DNA from: Owenia fusiformis
Lineage: Eukaryota > Annelida > Polychaeta > Sabellida > Oweniidae
Assembly (NCBI GenBank): GCA_903813345.2
Contig: CAIIXF020000001.1
Coordinates: 27,889,915 to 27,953,914 of the forward strand
Direction: 5' to 3'
DNA: 64,000 nucleotides
The position numbers and the translations under genes are program-made. Positions 25,001 through 39,100 of this stretch are shown in pieces; position 1 is the first letter of the stretch, and each line of letters starts with the position of its first letter. Under the pieces are notes generated by a model. It did not search any database. It was not told the origin of the DNA and saw only the letters and a program-made list of their open reading frames with translations.

Positions 25001-25486
25001 TACATGTAAATGGCCAAAACATTCATGTTAGTCTCAGTCTATACAAATAAAGTCTTGTATACTTTTATAATAATTTACAGGTACTTTAACCAAGTTCATC
25101 TGTCATTTATTGCAAATGTTGTATCGGAATAGGTACTTGAATCTCACTGCAGAAAGTACATTATTCCACTCACATATGAGACAAAATCACTGAATATATT
25201 ACTCCACTTCATGCTTACTTACATTCTTAATTCTAATTTGGGGAATTCTTCATTCTTCCATGAGTTAAATGTTTCTTAATCCAGGTATCTGTCCATTTTG
25301 CTTCCATATTCACAAAGTGTCACATACCCTGTACACGTAGCCAACAATATATATCGAAATCATGATGTGATATTGTATTTTAAGTAGACAATACAATTAA
25401 ATGAAATGTACTTCATGTAGTTATCATTGCTCATAAAACTCTGTTCATTCTGCATATTTGTAATCTTAATAAGGTTTCTGACTTGT
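22094..25486. other. Intergenic, peptide gene 3' side to RCC1L 3' end
   Basis: Overlapping AATAAA signals at 22673-22683 could end the peptide transcript, giving a 3' UTR of about 0.6 kb. The region also carries scattered copies of the recurring gtcacc/ggtgac interspersed repeat near 24430. A 157-codon minus frame at 23248-23721 has no recognisable domain. No other gene can be supported. Confidence 0.45.
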
Positions 25487-28400
25487 CTATGCAAAGGCTT
25501 TCCCCACTGCTATTGTATGGTCTACACCACAGTGAACTGATGAGACTTCACATGGCACAGCTACCTAAAATAGAACAATAGCAGGTCTTATCATATAATA
25601 TATTAAAACAAGATATACAATTATTATACTAGGCATTAACATGCAAAATATCAGCACTTGCCATTTGTTACAGACACCGAGCGCCAGACACTGGACTCCA
25701 ACCGCCGTCACAAAAAATGAGACAATAACAATATGTCACCACTTTTGGAGGTGACGCCTACTAAAATCATATGACTTTCATTTCTTACACCTTACTATTT
25801 AAAGCCCAGATAAACCTTACACTCGAGAAGGAAATGTAGCTAATTGGACCTTAATCTGAAGAGCCCAACTTTAGTAAAACTCAATTAATAAAAGAGTATA
25901 AACTTCGCACAGATCCATTTGTTGTAGAACAATACAAGGCATTAACATGCAAAATGTCACCACCATTTGTTACAGACACAAACCGCCAATTGCCGATCAC
26001 CAACCGCAGTCACAAAAACCAGAGACCATAACAATATGTCACCACTTTTTGGTGGTGCCATAAACATGGAAAAATGTATGTATTTTTCTGTAATTCTCAA
26101 AGTCAATATAAAAAAAATATTCGATTTAAATAAAAAATAAATCACCTTCATTGGGAAGAACTGATCTTGTTTGTGGCCAAAGCCAAGTGCTCCAGCAATG
26201 TTCCTACCCCACATATACAGGTCACCTTTGTCTGGAACAAATATACAAAAATATTTTCGTAATCATCATATCCTAATGAAAAATTTGCACAAGTGGTTAA
26301 AATAAGTATTTTTTTAACTCTATCTTTCGTGGCTGTTTTGTCCTGAATAACTTAGTGGTCATGGTTTAAAAGGGTGTAAATATAGATGTCATCTTACTTG
26401 TTATTGCTGCAAAGTGATTGAGACTACATTGAAGATCCTTCACATGTACATCCTCATTAAACTCATTATTTCCAAATAAGGTCATTGGAATTTCTGTAGG
26501 AGTGCCTGTCTGTTGTAACTTTGGTCCTTTACCCAGAATTCCAAATCCCCACACAAAAACTTTGCCAGATTCTGAAATACAGTAGAAATATAAAGCTTTT
26601 GGAGACATCAATATGTTCCTGTGAGATGTACACTATATTCATATCAACCAATAAAAAAATATCAACCAATGAATAATGGATTTATCCCATGACAAGTATT
26701 TACTAAAATATAAGGGATGATGTCCAACTGATCAATATAACATAACACATCTTTGAATATTATATCAAACAAAATTTACATGTACATCACAGTACATGAT
26801 CTTATAGTAGCCTATTGTGGAGATATTTACCATTAATTAATCCGCACATTGAACCAGTGGCACACACACGCTGTACACGGCCAACATGTTTGAAGGGTAG
26901 ATGGCGTGGAATGTTCACTTGGGTCTTATCAGTTACTGACGATAACTGGTTGTACTCCGAGTTACCCCAGCCAAATATGTCACCCTTAGCTGGAAGAATT
27001 GTGAAGTATATTTTTATTATTTTTATTTTATTTATTCTCTTCTATGCTACAAAATAATCTAATCATGTGATGTACATTTTGGGGGAATTTTGAACATTTT
27101 CTTTCAACAGATGTTGTCAAGAAATTTTGTTTGAAGTTCTTAGAGGTTTTCAAAAGTACTTTATTTTCTTTATACTTATTGAACATTCCAAACTTGTAAA
27201 AATACTAAACATATTCAGACAATCTGTATATGTTGCTACCACCATACAGGAGCCTTTAAACATTTAAAATAACTGAAACTTTACTGTCACTATTCACAGG
27301 CTGGTATATAAAAAATTGTCCGCTGTGACGGAGCGTGCTATTTTGCATAGAAACACTAGGAAATCCACACAATTAATTTTTTTACTCATATGTTTTGCTA
27401 TATCAAAGAAAATTACTGACTCCATGCAATGAATATATCATTTGCGGGTAACTTTAACTTCTGTTTGAAGTCCAACAACGCTAAGAGTAAAAGCTATTGA
27501 AAACGGCGTCGGAGTATCATACTCCAAAATGTACCATTTCTTTTATTTCTTTTTAATGGTACAATATAGCGACACGATAATATTTACATATGTTTTCAGC
27601 ATTACTCTGAAGGTATTAATGAGATCTTTATGTATTGGGTATTTTTAATTTTTTCAATAAAAAATAATGTTTAAATTTTTTGTCCGCTGTGACGGAGCAG
27701 TTTCAAATCTGAAATACGTTAAGAATTTAGATTTATAATATATCTCTTTATAACTACACGTTAGAGGAGGGAGCGTATCAAATCTCTTTCGTAAAGTATT
27801 CTGAAAAATAAAACGAAATAAAAGTACACAATTCAAATTCTGAGATGCATATACGACCACTCTTTAAGCTTCTTTTCTCAGTTTGTACTGTAATCCAAGT
27901 TATGCATGGTAACTCATGAAAATGATAGTCAACTCTATTTCAGTATAGGGTATTTGCCTTTCGTTGTGCCTACTGTGGATCCATCACCTGACATGGTCAT
28001 TTTTATGGTAACTTATATACAGTAATATTATGTGGTAAAAGGTTATACATCTGTCGGAATGCAGGATGTCTGTGCGCTATTTCGAATAAATTCATATTAT
28101 CCCTATTTATGTTACGCGGTAAACACGATACAAAAATATGCCATATTCCGCAACGAATATGCCATACTAGTATTCACTTGCGGTGTATAACAGATTCACC
28201 TGTGGTATATGGCATACACACTAACCAATGAGAACGTGATACGGAAGTATGCAATTGTCAATTGCATCGATTGAACGAACAAGTAAAACTTTATAAATTA
28301 TTATAATGATTACTGAATCAACAGTACAGTTTATCGAATACATCAACGTATGCAGAAGTATCACTCACCAATCTCACGTAATAAACTTACCCAATCAATC

Positions 28401-31400
28401 CAGGATTCATATATTAGTACTCGACGCACTGACATTATTGGTAATCCAGCGTAGTTTTACATTCAGAGTCGATTCTCGCAACCAATCAAACCAAGTCTTT
28501 CTGTATCACGTTTTTCACCTGCAGAATATGTCATCTTCAACTGCTGTGTATGGTATATTCCGCAAGTGAGTATGACATATTCTGAAGGTGAGTATCGGGT
28601 ATTCACTGAATTCAATGCATCACATATTCACTGCGGAATATCGCATACTCACCTGCGGAATATGCCATATACCGCAGGTGAGTATGGCATATTCACCCGT
28701 ATCCCAAATACCGCGCAACCATGAATGTATGCCATATTCCGCGTAACAATTTACACTACACGTGACATTCTAAGACATCTTGGCAAAAACGTATTCTAAA
28801 TATTATGTTGAGTTTACACCATGTTGATTCATGTTGATTTCAGTACAAACCTCCGAAAAATGCTAAGAGTTTTTATATCTCAGATTTACATTACCCCAGA
28901 TCTCCCAGAGGCTACTTGTCATAATTTAGGAAAGTGATTTGTGACGTTCTCTCTTCTTTTAAAAGGTATAATTTGAATCTTAAATTCTTAACGTAGTTCA
29001 CAGTTAAAACTGCTCCGTCACAGCGGACAAAAAATGTAAACATTATTTTTTATAAAAAATATTAAAAATACCCAACACATCAAGATATCATTAATACCTT
29101 CAGAGTTATGCTGAAAACATATATAAATATTATCGTGTCGCTATATTGTACCATTAGAAAGAAATAAAAGAAATGGTACATTTTGGAGCATGATACCCCA
29201 GCGCCGTTTTCAATAGCTTTTACTCTTAGCGTTGTTGGACTTCAAACAAAAGTTAAAGTTACCCGCAAATGATATACCCATTGCATGGAGGAAGAAACTT
29301 TCTTTGGTATAGCGAAACATATGAGTAAAAAAATAAATTGTGTGGGTTTCTTAGTGTTTCTATGCAAAATAGCACGCTCCGTCACAGCGGACAAATTTTT
29401 CGATACCAGCCTGTGTAATGGGGCAGTTCCTCACCTGATACTGCTAGTATACAGTCAGCCTTACAGGCAATGTGAACAATCTTTTCTCCTTCTATATCTC
29501 CCTTAACCATGGTAGGGGTGAATTCAGATTGGTATGTCCCAGACCCTAGCTGACCATCTGCATTCAATCCAAAACTATAAACCTGCCCACCCTCAGTCAG
29601 CAACATGGTATGATCCAGACCACAAACAACCTAGAAAGATGTTGATTGATATTTTTCCATGGTTTAAACAATCTATGTGTATTTAATTAAATCGAACGAT
29701 ACAGGTATCGGCCAAAAGTGTTCAGAATAATAGTTGAACACATTTGAAACTTGACAAACTAACTGAGGTAACGTCTTAACATTTAACCCTAAATATTTCT
29801 GCTACATGTATATATTATTTTCATTAATAACTTTGAACATTTCATAGTATTATTTCACATGGTTACCTGCTTTATATTAGAATCTGGAGTGACAAGTTTA
29901 TGGACAATTTGATTTCCTCTGTAGACCTCCCCCTCAACTGTAGGTCTCCCACATTGACCATAGGAATTGTTGCCAAGTGTATAGACTAAAAATATAAAAA
30001 TGTCTGTCTTTTTATCATATTAATGTAGACATGTCCTTCAACCATGGGATTTGTTACGTTTGAAACTAACAGAAAGTAAAAACAGCAATTAAAATATGAT
30101 AACAATATATTTATACTTTGAAAAACTAAATAATATAACAATAATATAAAGGAGGTTTAATACTTAAGTGATGTCCAATCAATGATATGGCTTATTCTTG
30201 TTGTCGATAAATGCTGTTGACGATCCTAGAGAATGTTCCAGATCACGAAATGTTTCAATAATCGTTGATAGTTCTCCAATGTTTGTAATAATCCAATAAT
30301 GTTTGTTGTAATCCTATAATGTTCGTATCCAATAATGTTTGATGATAATCCACAAATGTTTATGATAATCCACGAATGTATATGATAATCCGTATATTGT
30401 GTGTGTTGTAATATATGTCCATATAAAGTCCTCAGGTTGTGTGTTTGTAGAGTTATAAATGTTCCCACAGTAGGTGTCTGTAATATTCCGCTTAGAAGAT
30501 GTCCTTTGATCAACTTTGAAATTCTGCTTTATTTAGTTCCTTTGAGATGTCCAGTTATGATTACTTAATTATCTGCTAATGAGAGCCACTGTGCTGTTCT
30601 TTTTATAATGTGAAAGAATGATCCAGAAACGAATCTTCTGGAACTACATCTTGATTGGACATCTTTAGTGACATGATTAAATTTTAATGAATGGTTATAA
30701 TTTCTAGAACTATCTGGATGGTCAAGGGTTAATGAGTCATTCAGTTCAGTTTTGTTTACAAGATACAGTGTATAATGTCATTGTGACCTTGACCAAAGAT
30801 CTCTAATGAAGAATAGCTCAACACATACAGCAAGCATAGATTACAAATTAAACTATAGGTGAATATAGTAGAATATAATATACATGTGGCTCACTACTGT
30901 AACAGATTCAACCACTGACCATAGGAATTGTTTCCAAGTGTACAAACTGAAATGGTGTGCCTTTTTATCACATTAAAAATCAGACATACAAGGGGGGAAA
31001 ATCCAGTTTGTCTACAACTACCAGATGGTATGTATTCTTATTACTATTCCAAATATTTTGTGAATGATTGATCAAAGATCCATATGTTACACAACAGAAC
31101 AGAAAATGAGACAATTTCTGTCTTGTGTAGTCAGTTCATCTTATGCCCAGCTATCTCACCCTAAACCTTAAGTTTACACATATGCAAACATGATATTGAG
31201 GCAATGTGCTTCAAAGTCAAAGATTGTCTTACAATTCAAAGGTTACATTTCAATAACAATGGAAACTGTTTAATATCATGGTCATTAGAGGTCAATGTCA
31301 TTCAAAAGGTCAAGAATAATACATTTTGTGAATTAAAATCAAAAGCTCAAGTATGGTACATTTTGTGAATTTTTAATTGGAACATTGATACTTTCATTGC

Positions 31401-33664
31401 CTTATTAGGTCATGCAAGGAAAACAGGAGATTTAATTACACTTCAATGGTTCCCCGCCAGTTGATCTTCAATGTGATATTCTTACCTCCTTCTTTATCTG
31501 TTAGTACAATTGTATGTAGTCTCCCACATGCTACCTGTGTCATTCTAGTGGTAGATGGTTCTATAAGAGGCAACTCAATGGGCACCGGCTCTATGATTAC
31601 ATCTAAAAGCCTTCCTGTTAAATAATAAATTAAAAACCATGGCTACAATGTATTAATAATGACAAAAACTGTATCAGTACAAAAATATCTAACAATTCAT
31701 AATATTATGTATCAATTATCACGATCTAATGTCATTATAATTTTAATGGTTATCTCTGGCATGTTTATGCGGACTTCATTATTTGTCCTTTCAGTATGGT
31801 AAATTATTGGTTTATCAAACTTTATTTTGTAATTCTGTCCCCATATGTGAATTTTTCACACCTAATGTCAATTATTATAGAGAAAGTAAATTATACATCT
31901 ACATGTAGGTAATTTTGTATACAATGACAACCACATTTGATGAAGGTATGGATCTGTGAGACACCATGACAACTGCCATGTCAGATTGCAATGTCCAAAA
32001 TGGCGGACAAAGATTTGTATATGATTTGATTATCTTCCACTGCATGTTTCATTGCACACAGATTAAATTCCTTTGGTTATGGAACATACTGGTCAGTATC
32101 AAGATGTGGTAACTGCCGTTATATTTATCCTCTTATATTTATTAAATTCAGAATCCATCATCTTTGATGATATGAAAAAATGGTATATTGTGGCAATTCA
32201 TAACCACATTTGATCTAAATTAGTATCTATATGATGCAGCATCAAGAGAACTTAATACATACAGAATTAATGCAGATAAGGTCGCATAAAATGAGATCCA
32301 AGTGATGAAAGATTTAATGCAGCAAAGGAAACAAAGGAATCTGACATTGCTGTTGTCAGGGTTTTCTGGTGTGATTATATGAAGTGCCAACTGCCAAACA
32401 AACAACAAACAAACCTGTATTCTTGGGGTATTCCTGGTATCCAAGCTGTGAGTCGAGATTAACACCACATCCCATCAACAGAGGACCATTTGGGCTTTTA
32501 CCACACAACACTGTATACCCATAGCCAGTACCAACATCTGACAACTAAAACACAACACAATTTTAAACTAAAATAATGCATACTTTTGTAATTCATGGTT
32601 ACTGTAGGTAATGGAGCTGTATTTAGTCAATTCTGTAGTGTCGCAAGATACAGTTCATGTACATTAATTACTGTACCTTTATGTCATATTTATCAAGGAA
32701 AGAGAGTCGTCTAGGCCTGCTGACAGTGTTTACAGTGCTCCTGTTTTTCTCTGGACGATGCAGCTGACGTATACCTAGAGCACCTGTTGTTGCATTGCCC
32801 CAGACATACACACGATCTGTCCTCTGATAGTTCTTTCCCAAATGCTGAAATACCGAATCTTCCTTTTCCTTCTTTCTCTTTTCCCTCCTTGAATTAAATA
32901 AAATTTAAATGAATCATTTTAAGTGCAAACATCTAACTTAACTTTGTCATTGTAAAATATAAGGAACAATGTAACTTATCATTGTATTTTGAATTAATGG
33001 TTTATAAATTCCTAATGGATGTGTAGTTATGCATGAGGCATGAAGAATTTAGTTTCAAATGTGACAGAATATCACTAATAGGTCACGCCAAAAATAATGT
33101 ACATGTATGTAGTATGTCCAATGTACATATGAGTACATATTGCATTGGCGTGGCCCCCCATGACCAATGAAAATATAACCATAAGATAGAGGAAGAAAAG
33201 AGATTTAAAATGCTTTTTATTTGAAGCTTCTTCATGTAGCTCAATTTTGAAGGAAGTTACATCAATTTTTGTAAAATTCAAAATAAATCTTGATCTTTTT
33301 TTGGGTTGCTTATGCCACGATCACACCCCCATGACTGAAAACTGGCTACGCCCCTGTATTGTGAGTGTTAAATTCAGTGTCTCTGTGATAGCACAGATCA
33401 ACAGAGTAATTCACAAGTAGAGTATGTTAAGGGTTTACTACACTTTAATAGCAGAGTTCAACAAATGTGGACTAGATTTATAAGAGAGACTGTTCTGAGA
33501 GGGTACACCAAATGCATTCCCATTTGAGATGAGTCATTAAAAATAAAATATAATCTGTACCTGTAGAGGTTTGAAGCATGACGTTGTCCACATTTGTTAC
33601 ATGAGTTCCCTGTCGTACGAAGTACAGATTGTACTAATGTTGACATCTGCTTTAAGCCAGCCAT
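25487..33664 (-). CDS. RCC1L: RCC1-like mitochondrial protein RCC1L (10 exons)
   Basis: Exons on minus, in order: 33664-33561, 32887-32677, 32544-32415, 31614-31486, 29985-29867, 29630-29435, 26989-26831, 26571-26398, 26231-26146, 25564-25487. All junction phases agree and the product is 461 aa, close to the roughly 464 aa of vertebrate RCC1L (WBSCR16). The N-terminus is short and basic, consistent with mitochondrial targeting. RCC1 blades are visible as VYVWGNATTGALG, VYSFGLNADGQLG, DIFGWGNSEYNQL, KVFVWGFG and LYMWGRNIAGALG, with CGLDHTMLL and CGVDHTIAV at blade ends. The family forms a seven-bladed propeller and is known for mitochondrial ribosome assembly and OPA1 guanine-nucleotide exchange. 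Intron 6 contains a 2.1 kb palindromic element, and intron 4 has a partial exon 5 duplicate. Confidence 0.95.
27295..29415. mobile_element. 2.1 kb palindromic element in RCC1L intron 6
   Basis: The ends are perfect inverted repeats over 13 bp, cacaggctggtat at 27295-27307 and ataccagcctgtg at 29403-29415. The inverted arms extend about 450 bp (to about 27750 and from about 28960). Each arm carries ttgtccgctgtgacggagc twice. The centre (about 28100-28760) is made of short inverted units around gcggaatatgccatac. No open frame for a transposase is present. A clear target duplication was not found. The right end lies 19 bp inside the exon 6 splice donor. A partial third arm occurs at 47345-47592. 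Confidence 0.8.
30270..30395. repeat. Imperfect tandem repeat in RCC1L intron 4
   Basis: About six degenerate units of roughly 18-20 bp, around gataatccacaaatgtttat, occur in tandem. A simple minisatellite; no function can be assigned. Confidence 0.6.
30894..30946 (-). pseudogene. Partial duplicate of RCC1L exon 5 (possible poison exon)
   Basis: The minus strand repeats the start of exon 5 (GTACACTTGGAAACAATTCC compared with the true exon) together with flanking intron sequence, and keeps an AG acceptor (tttcag). Read in the gene's frame after exon 4 it gives VCTLGNNSYGQW... and reaches a stop codon (TAG at 30894-30896) after 17 codons. I saw no compelling donor before the stop. It is most likely a decayed exon duplication, but inclusion would truncate RCC1L. 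Confidence 0.6.
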
Positions 33665-36139
33665 ATTTGATTAGCTGTCAATACACCAGCCAATCGCTTA
33701 ACAATATCTAAAAATAAGTGAATACTGTCAGCCCTCAATGAGTCATGTACAGTCTGAGCAATAAACAAATGAGTAGTGGATTTGCTGAAGTGAGGATTTC
33801 TAATGTTAAAAATTAGAGAATTTTCAAGATGCCATACATCAGAGAATGATAGTAAACATAATGTTAAATAAACAAATTTTAGGGGACATGTATCATCTAA
33901 ACAATATTGGAAACCATGGGCTTCCAAACCACCATTGTTTTGAAGTGGGATGGAAAATCCACCCTCATGTATTCAAAATGCACAGTACTGTAAATGCTAG
34001 CATATCACGCCACTTAAATGTCAGCCTTAAAAACACATTAATCACTCCAGCTATAGCGCTGTGTGAAGAAGGCAGCTGGAAGATATGATGAAACTTGGCC
34101 ATAGTCTAAACCTAAACTCCTGAACTTAAATCCGTATTTTCTCCATGTATGGTCTCTATCTGTCATCAGATTAATTAAGACAATATTGAGAAGTTAGTTT
34201 CTAGAACAGTGTGATCAATTTTGGTTCATTTCACTGAAGTGGTTATTCTTTAAGCTGCTTCTCAACTGAGCAGGTCATTTAGGATTGAATTATTTACACA
34301 AAGATGGTCACACTTTAGAACAAAAATACTAAAAAGTTTGACAGTGAAATAAAATTTTGTCAATTAGTAAATTTAAGAAAAATTAATTTGTCATATGTTC
34401 ATTCGAAAATAAAGTTCGGCTAAGTTGAATTGACGGAGATACAGATGTTTGAAAACATATGGTATTTATATTTTAAAACTTTGTAAAGATATAATGTGAT
34501 CAATATATGTAGGTAAGTTCAATTTCATCACTTTTTAAAAATGTCGGAAGTTTTAGGAAGGTATAGCAACCTTCACATACCTTAGCAAAAAGTTTTCTCT
34601 GCTGATTTCATAAGATGAGAGTGTTATGAACAATTTCTGCAATTTTCATTATTTTTCATAGTCTAATTCTTTAAAAAACAAACAATAAAAACATGACTTA
34701 CAATAAGAAATGAAAGAAATCTATCAGATAGTTTGCCTTGGAGAGCATTTACCCATCATCACATTTTGTCATCTAAATGAGCTTATAAAATGTAATTGTA
34801 CTAAATATTAATACTGAGATGTAGGGAATTAAATTGTCTTTTTATCTATGTAACTTTTAATGTCATTATACTCATAACTGAGAATATATTAAGAAAAAAC
34901 TACTTGATGGTTTAATGTTAAAGCTGAGTTTCAGCAGTTAAGATTTTACTGCTATGAGAGCCAAGTAAACATTAATGTTAAGCCGCGCTATGTTAAATGC
35001 AGGCAATTAATCACCTTTGGTCTGGCATAGCCTGACATTAATGTGGAATAGGAAAACAGGATTGTGAATGCCTTTTCAAATATATCCGGGTTAAAATTAA
35101 ATAAACAGAAATCAAAAGCTTTATGGTTAGGCAATGAAAAAATTGTGTTGAAAAACCAGTAAACATCAAATGGAACATCTTCAATTTTGCAAAGCGGGAC
35201 AGTGTCGTTTATGACATGTCTTACTCGATTCACTAGCTCAGCTAGATGTAACTTCATTGATTTTGTATATAATCTAAAAAAAGTGTCACACGCACCTAGA
35301 ACTCCTATTTAATAATTCTTATAAATATTCATACATAAGAATATTGATTATATTTAAGTTGAAACGTTGCTTATCTGGATAAGATATTTCAAAATTTCTT
35401 TTCGGAAAGAACCTCAAAGTCCGCAATTTATACAGCTCACTCAGCAGAAAAATGGAGGCCATTTTGAAATGGAATTCCACCTAGTTAAATTAAAATATAT
35501 ATCACAATCGATTAGGATATGAGCTGATATTCTGCAAATGTATGTGTAAAGGTATGTTTCATATATAATTATGCCATAATAACTGTGTGTGTGTCACCAT
35601 GATTTACAAATCATGAATATCAGGGCGGTTGTAAACAATCACTCAAAGCCGGAATATAGAGAAGGCTTTGGACCTAAGTAAGACATGTTGATCCCTCAGT
35701 ATTTTGTTCAAAAAAGTGGGCGATAATATAAAGAAAATTGATTAAACTCAATTTTTCCAAAGTATTATCTTGATAAGCAATAATAGAAATAATTTAATGA
35801 TAACAAGGAATTCAGTGTACTTATTTCGATCAATAATACCTTATAAATGCGCCATAATTAGTGTAAACGTGTTGAATTTAGATTTTCTAATTTCAGAATT
35901 TTACCTCCACTTTGAAGATCATAAAGTACCCCTTGAATTTATCCAAATATATGGTTCATTCAATGGCATATATTGGCCTACCTATGAGTTATATCATAAA
36001 ATTATTGAACCTTTTCAACAGAAGTCTATACCTCCATGACATATGAATGCAATTTTGAATAGTTCTATGACACAAAAAATTGAAACGGACTTAATAATCT
36101 CAAGGTCAAATAATTTCCATTCAAGAGGTCTTCAGGAAA
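33665..36139. other. Divergent intergenic region between RCC1L and CoA-transferase
   Basis: About 2.5 kb separates the two start codons. The regulatory regions of both genes must lie here, but no TATA box or other motif could be recognised with confidence. The only clear structure is the small transposon at 35221-35681. An 89-codon minus frame at 34988-35257 overlaps that insertion and has no recognisable domain. Confidence 0.5.
35221..35681 (+). mobile_element. hAT-like MITE, family B copy 1
   Basis: The element is 461 bp, begins TTACTCGATTC and ends GGACCTAAGTAA. Near-identical 8-mers flank it: gacatgtc at 35213-35220 and gacatgtt at 35682-35689. The second copy at 60646-61111 shares blocks such as cacgcacctagaactc, gttgctt.tctgga and ccggaatatagagaaggctttggacc. 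An 8-bp duplication with short imperfect terminal inverted repeats fits the hAT superfamily; the assignment is inferred because no transposase is present. Confidence 0.8.
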
Positions 36140-39100
36140 ATGGCAACAACAAATACTGTGAAATTTCTCCGCCGCTTTTCCGGTATATTGCAGAAGCAGC
36201 AGGCGTTACCCTTGCACAAACACAACTCAAATCTACAGAAGAGGACATTCTACTTGTATTCACAGGAACCATTTCACCCTATCCCCGGGAAGGAGCCAGA
36301 GCACTGCAAAGCAGCAGAAGCAGTCAAAGTTGTCCAATCAGGTTTGTTCACCTTCAAATGACATACTGACCTGACTTGTTTGTTTACAATACACCACCCA
36401 GAAAAATATTGTTACATCTTCCCCTTGTAATTTGTACACTCAAGATCATACAAAGTAGATTACAGTAGGCCTATAAAGGATGCAGATTTTTTCAATAAGA
36501 ATTTGATTTCAAATCTCAAATCTAATAATGACAAATTCAGCCTTCTCAGGGCTAAAAGTACATGGACAGATGTATTGTACACTAGACTTACTTCCTGCGA
36601 AAGCTATTTGGATTTTGATATAATAGCTTTCCCACGGAGCATTCGGACAGCTGAATGATTGTGACCTTTGAAATCGAATTAAGTCGATCCGCAGCTTACT
36701 TTTGGTCTCTAACTGTGTCTTACATCAGTATCATCAATCCGTGTAAGTATTAGAGCGCTGAAATACTTCTTTTTCGATCAAGACTTGTAATTTGTTCATC
36801 GAGTGAATGTTTTTTAGACCTATTTCCAATATGGCGGTTTGCTAGGAGCGAGATACGCAACAAACGAAATGAATTTTGAGAATTAGTTAGGTTCGGACAA
36901 CCTCCGGAGGTTTACGGAAATGTCCGAGCAGAAAACGCCATATTGGAATTTGGCAGTAAAAACATTCACTCGACTAACAATTACAAGTCTTGATCGAAAA
37001 GGAAGTACTTCAGCGCTCCAATACTTACACGGATTGATGATACTGATGTAAGACATAGTAAGAGACCAAAAGTAAGCCGCGGATCGACTTAATTCGATTT
37101 CAAAGGTCACTATTAATCAGCTGTTCACTTCCCCATTTGAGAGCCATAAGTTTCAAAATCTAACATGGCTCTCGAAGTGAGTAACACTAGACTAGTCCAT
37201 GCACATGTCATCATCTCATATCAATTTTATTCCATAGGACATCGAGTATACATCCATGGAGTTGCAGCTACACCCATTCCATTGGTGGAAGCACTGGCCA
37301 ATCATGGCATAGAATCAAATCTCCGGGATGTTGAGCTGTTACATATTCACACTGCAGGCCCAGGAACATTTGCGCAGAAAGAATATGAAGGTTTGCCTAT
37401 ATTTTGTAGCATTTACATGTACTGTAGTTTTGCTCTATCATTCTGGCGGACAATAAAGTACACTCACTAGGGGAAAGCAAATTTATGAAAAAATTTAAGT
37501 ATGTTTGTTTACTGAAAAATGAACTGATTTTTTCAGTTTAAAATTCAGTAGAAATATACAATGAAAAAATGCTGACTTTTAATTAACAAAAAATGTACTG
37601 ACTGTACAGGTAGCCAGAGAGCCTCCAAATTTTTTTGCATGCATACATTCTTTCTGGTTTTGTATGTTCTTGTATATTTACATGTTTTTCGATTGATCCA
37701 AAAAGTGCCTTACTCCCTTTTCTGATCCTTAAGATTGACATTTGCATTATCTTGTCTTACAAATCAGTTTAAAAATTATTTTGTTGATAGTCAGCATTGA
37801 AGTTTTATTATTACTAAGGAACCCCGACCTTTCCAACTTCTGAAGTGATCAAACTGTTATTATAAATGTAGATGACATGTGAGATCTAAAACTATTTCAT
37901 CGAAAGTACAAACTTTTTATTGAAGCTACGGGTACTTTACATTACAGGAATATTTAGAAGCAACTCTCTGTTTATGGGGCCTAATGTTCGTGAAGCCGTG
38001 AATGCTGGGAGAGCTGATGTCATGCCTATATTTCTCAGTGATATTCCACATTTGTTTCGCAGGAGAATACTCAATCTTGATGTTGCTATGGTTTCTGTAA
38101 GTATAGAATACAAAGAGAACATGATGCATACTACGTTACAACTAAACTATGTGATATATGTATCCATTATTACCAATAGAATAAGGGATTTGCGTATTAG
38201 GACCTGTCGCAAAAATTTAATCAAATTCAGTTGTATGCACAATAAAAATATTAACCAAAAGGCAATAATTTGAATAATACATGTATGATTAAATAAGTGC
38301 ATCATAATGGCTTTTTGTAGCCAGGCATTAGACAGGCAAGGCAGCTTCCTCGACAAAATTTTACAGAGTGATATGAATCTAGACATTGCTTACCTTTTCA
38401 AATTTGCCTTGTCTATAAAACCCTTGCAATGAATAGGTTATTGTGCTAATAAATCCATTAACAAAAAGCAAAACAGAGTATTACATCAACTGGAAAGCAG
38501 TAAGGGTAAAGTGCTGGCCCTGATACTAACCCTTGAAAAAATAGAAATAAATCTCATAAAATACTCAAATGTGAGGAATGGGATGAGTAAGAGATGAAAA
38601 TTCTGTGGAAGGTATTTATATATGTTAGTGAGGGTCCAAAAGACCACAAGGGCTTAGTTCAAAACGACTGTTGTCACTTAACTGATCAACAATTTTGCTT
38701 CTCTCTATGACTGTATAGGTAAGCCCCCCAGATGAACATGGGTATTGTACGCTAGGACCCAGTGTGGATTGTACAAGAGCTGCAGTGCAAAATGCTAAAA
38801 CCATTGTGGGTATGTTGATAAGTATTATTTCATCATTCCTTTTTTTATTTTACAACACAGCAAACACAGAAATACAGTACTTGTAGTACATTCATACTTT
38901 ATAAACCTCAGGGCTCTGATTTTCAAACTGGTTGAATAAATGGTACAATTGTAGGCCTGCTTGAATTCACTTGTTCCATCACTGAGTTGTGTTTGAGAAA
39001 ATTATTAGGATTGGGTGAATTTTCCTGCTTAATAAAATGACAACAAGCAGTTGCAGGCATTTTTATTTAGCATTCTTTTTAGATAACATTCTTTCCAGAA

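Noticed and set aside
34988-35257. 89-codon minus-strand frame between RCC1L and the CoA-transferase
   Set aside because: It runs into the family B MITE across its target duplication and shows no domain.
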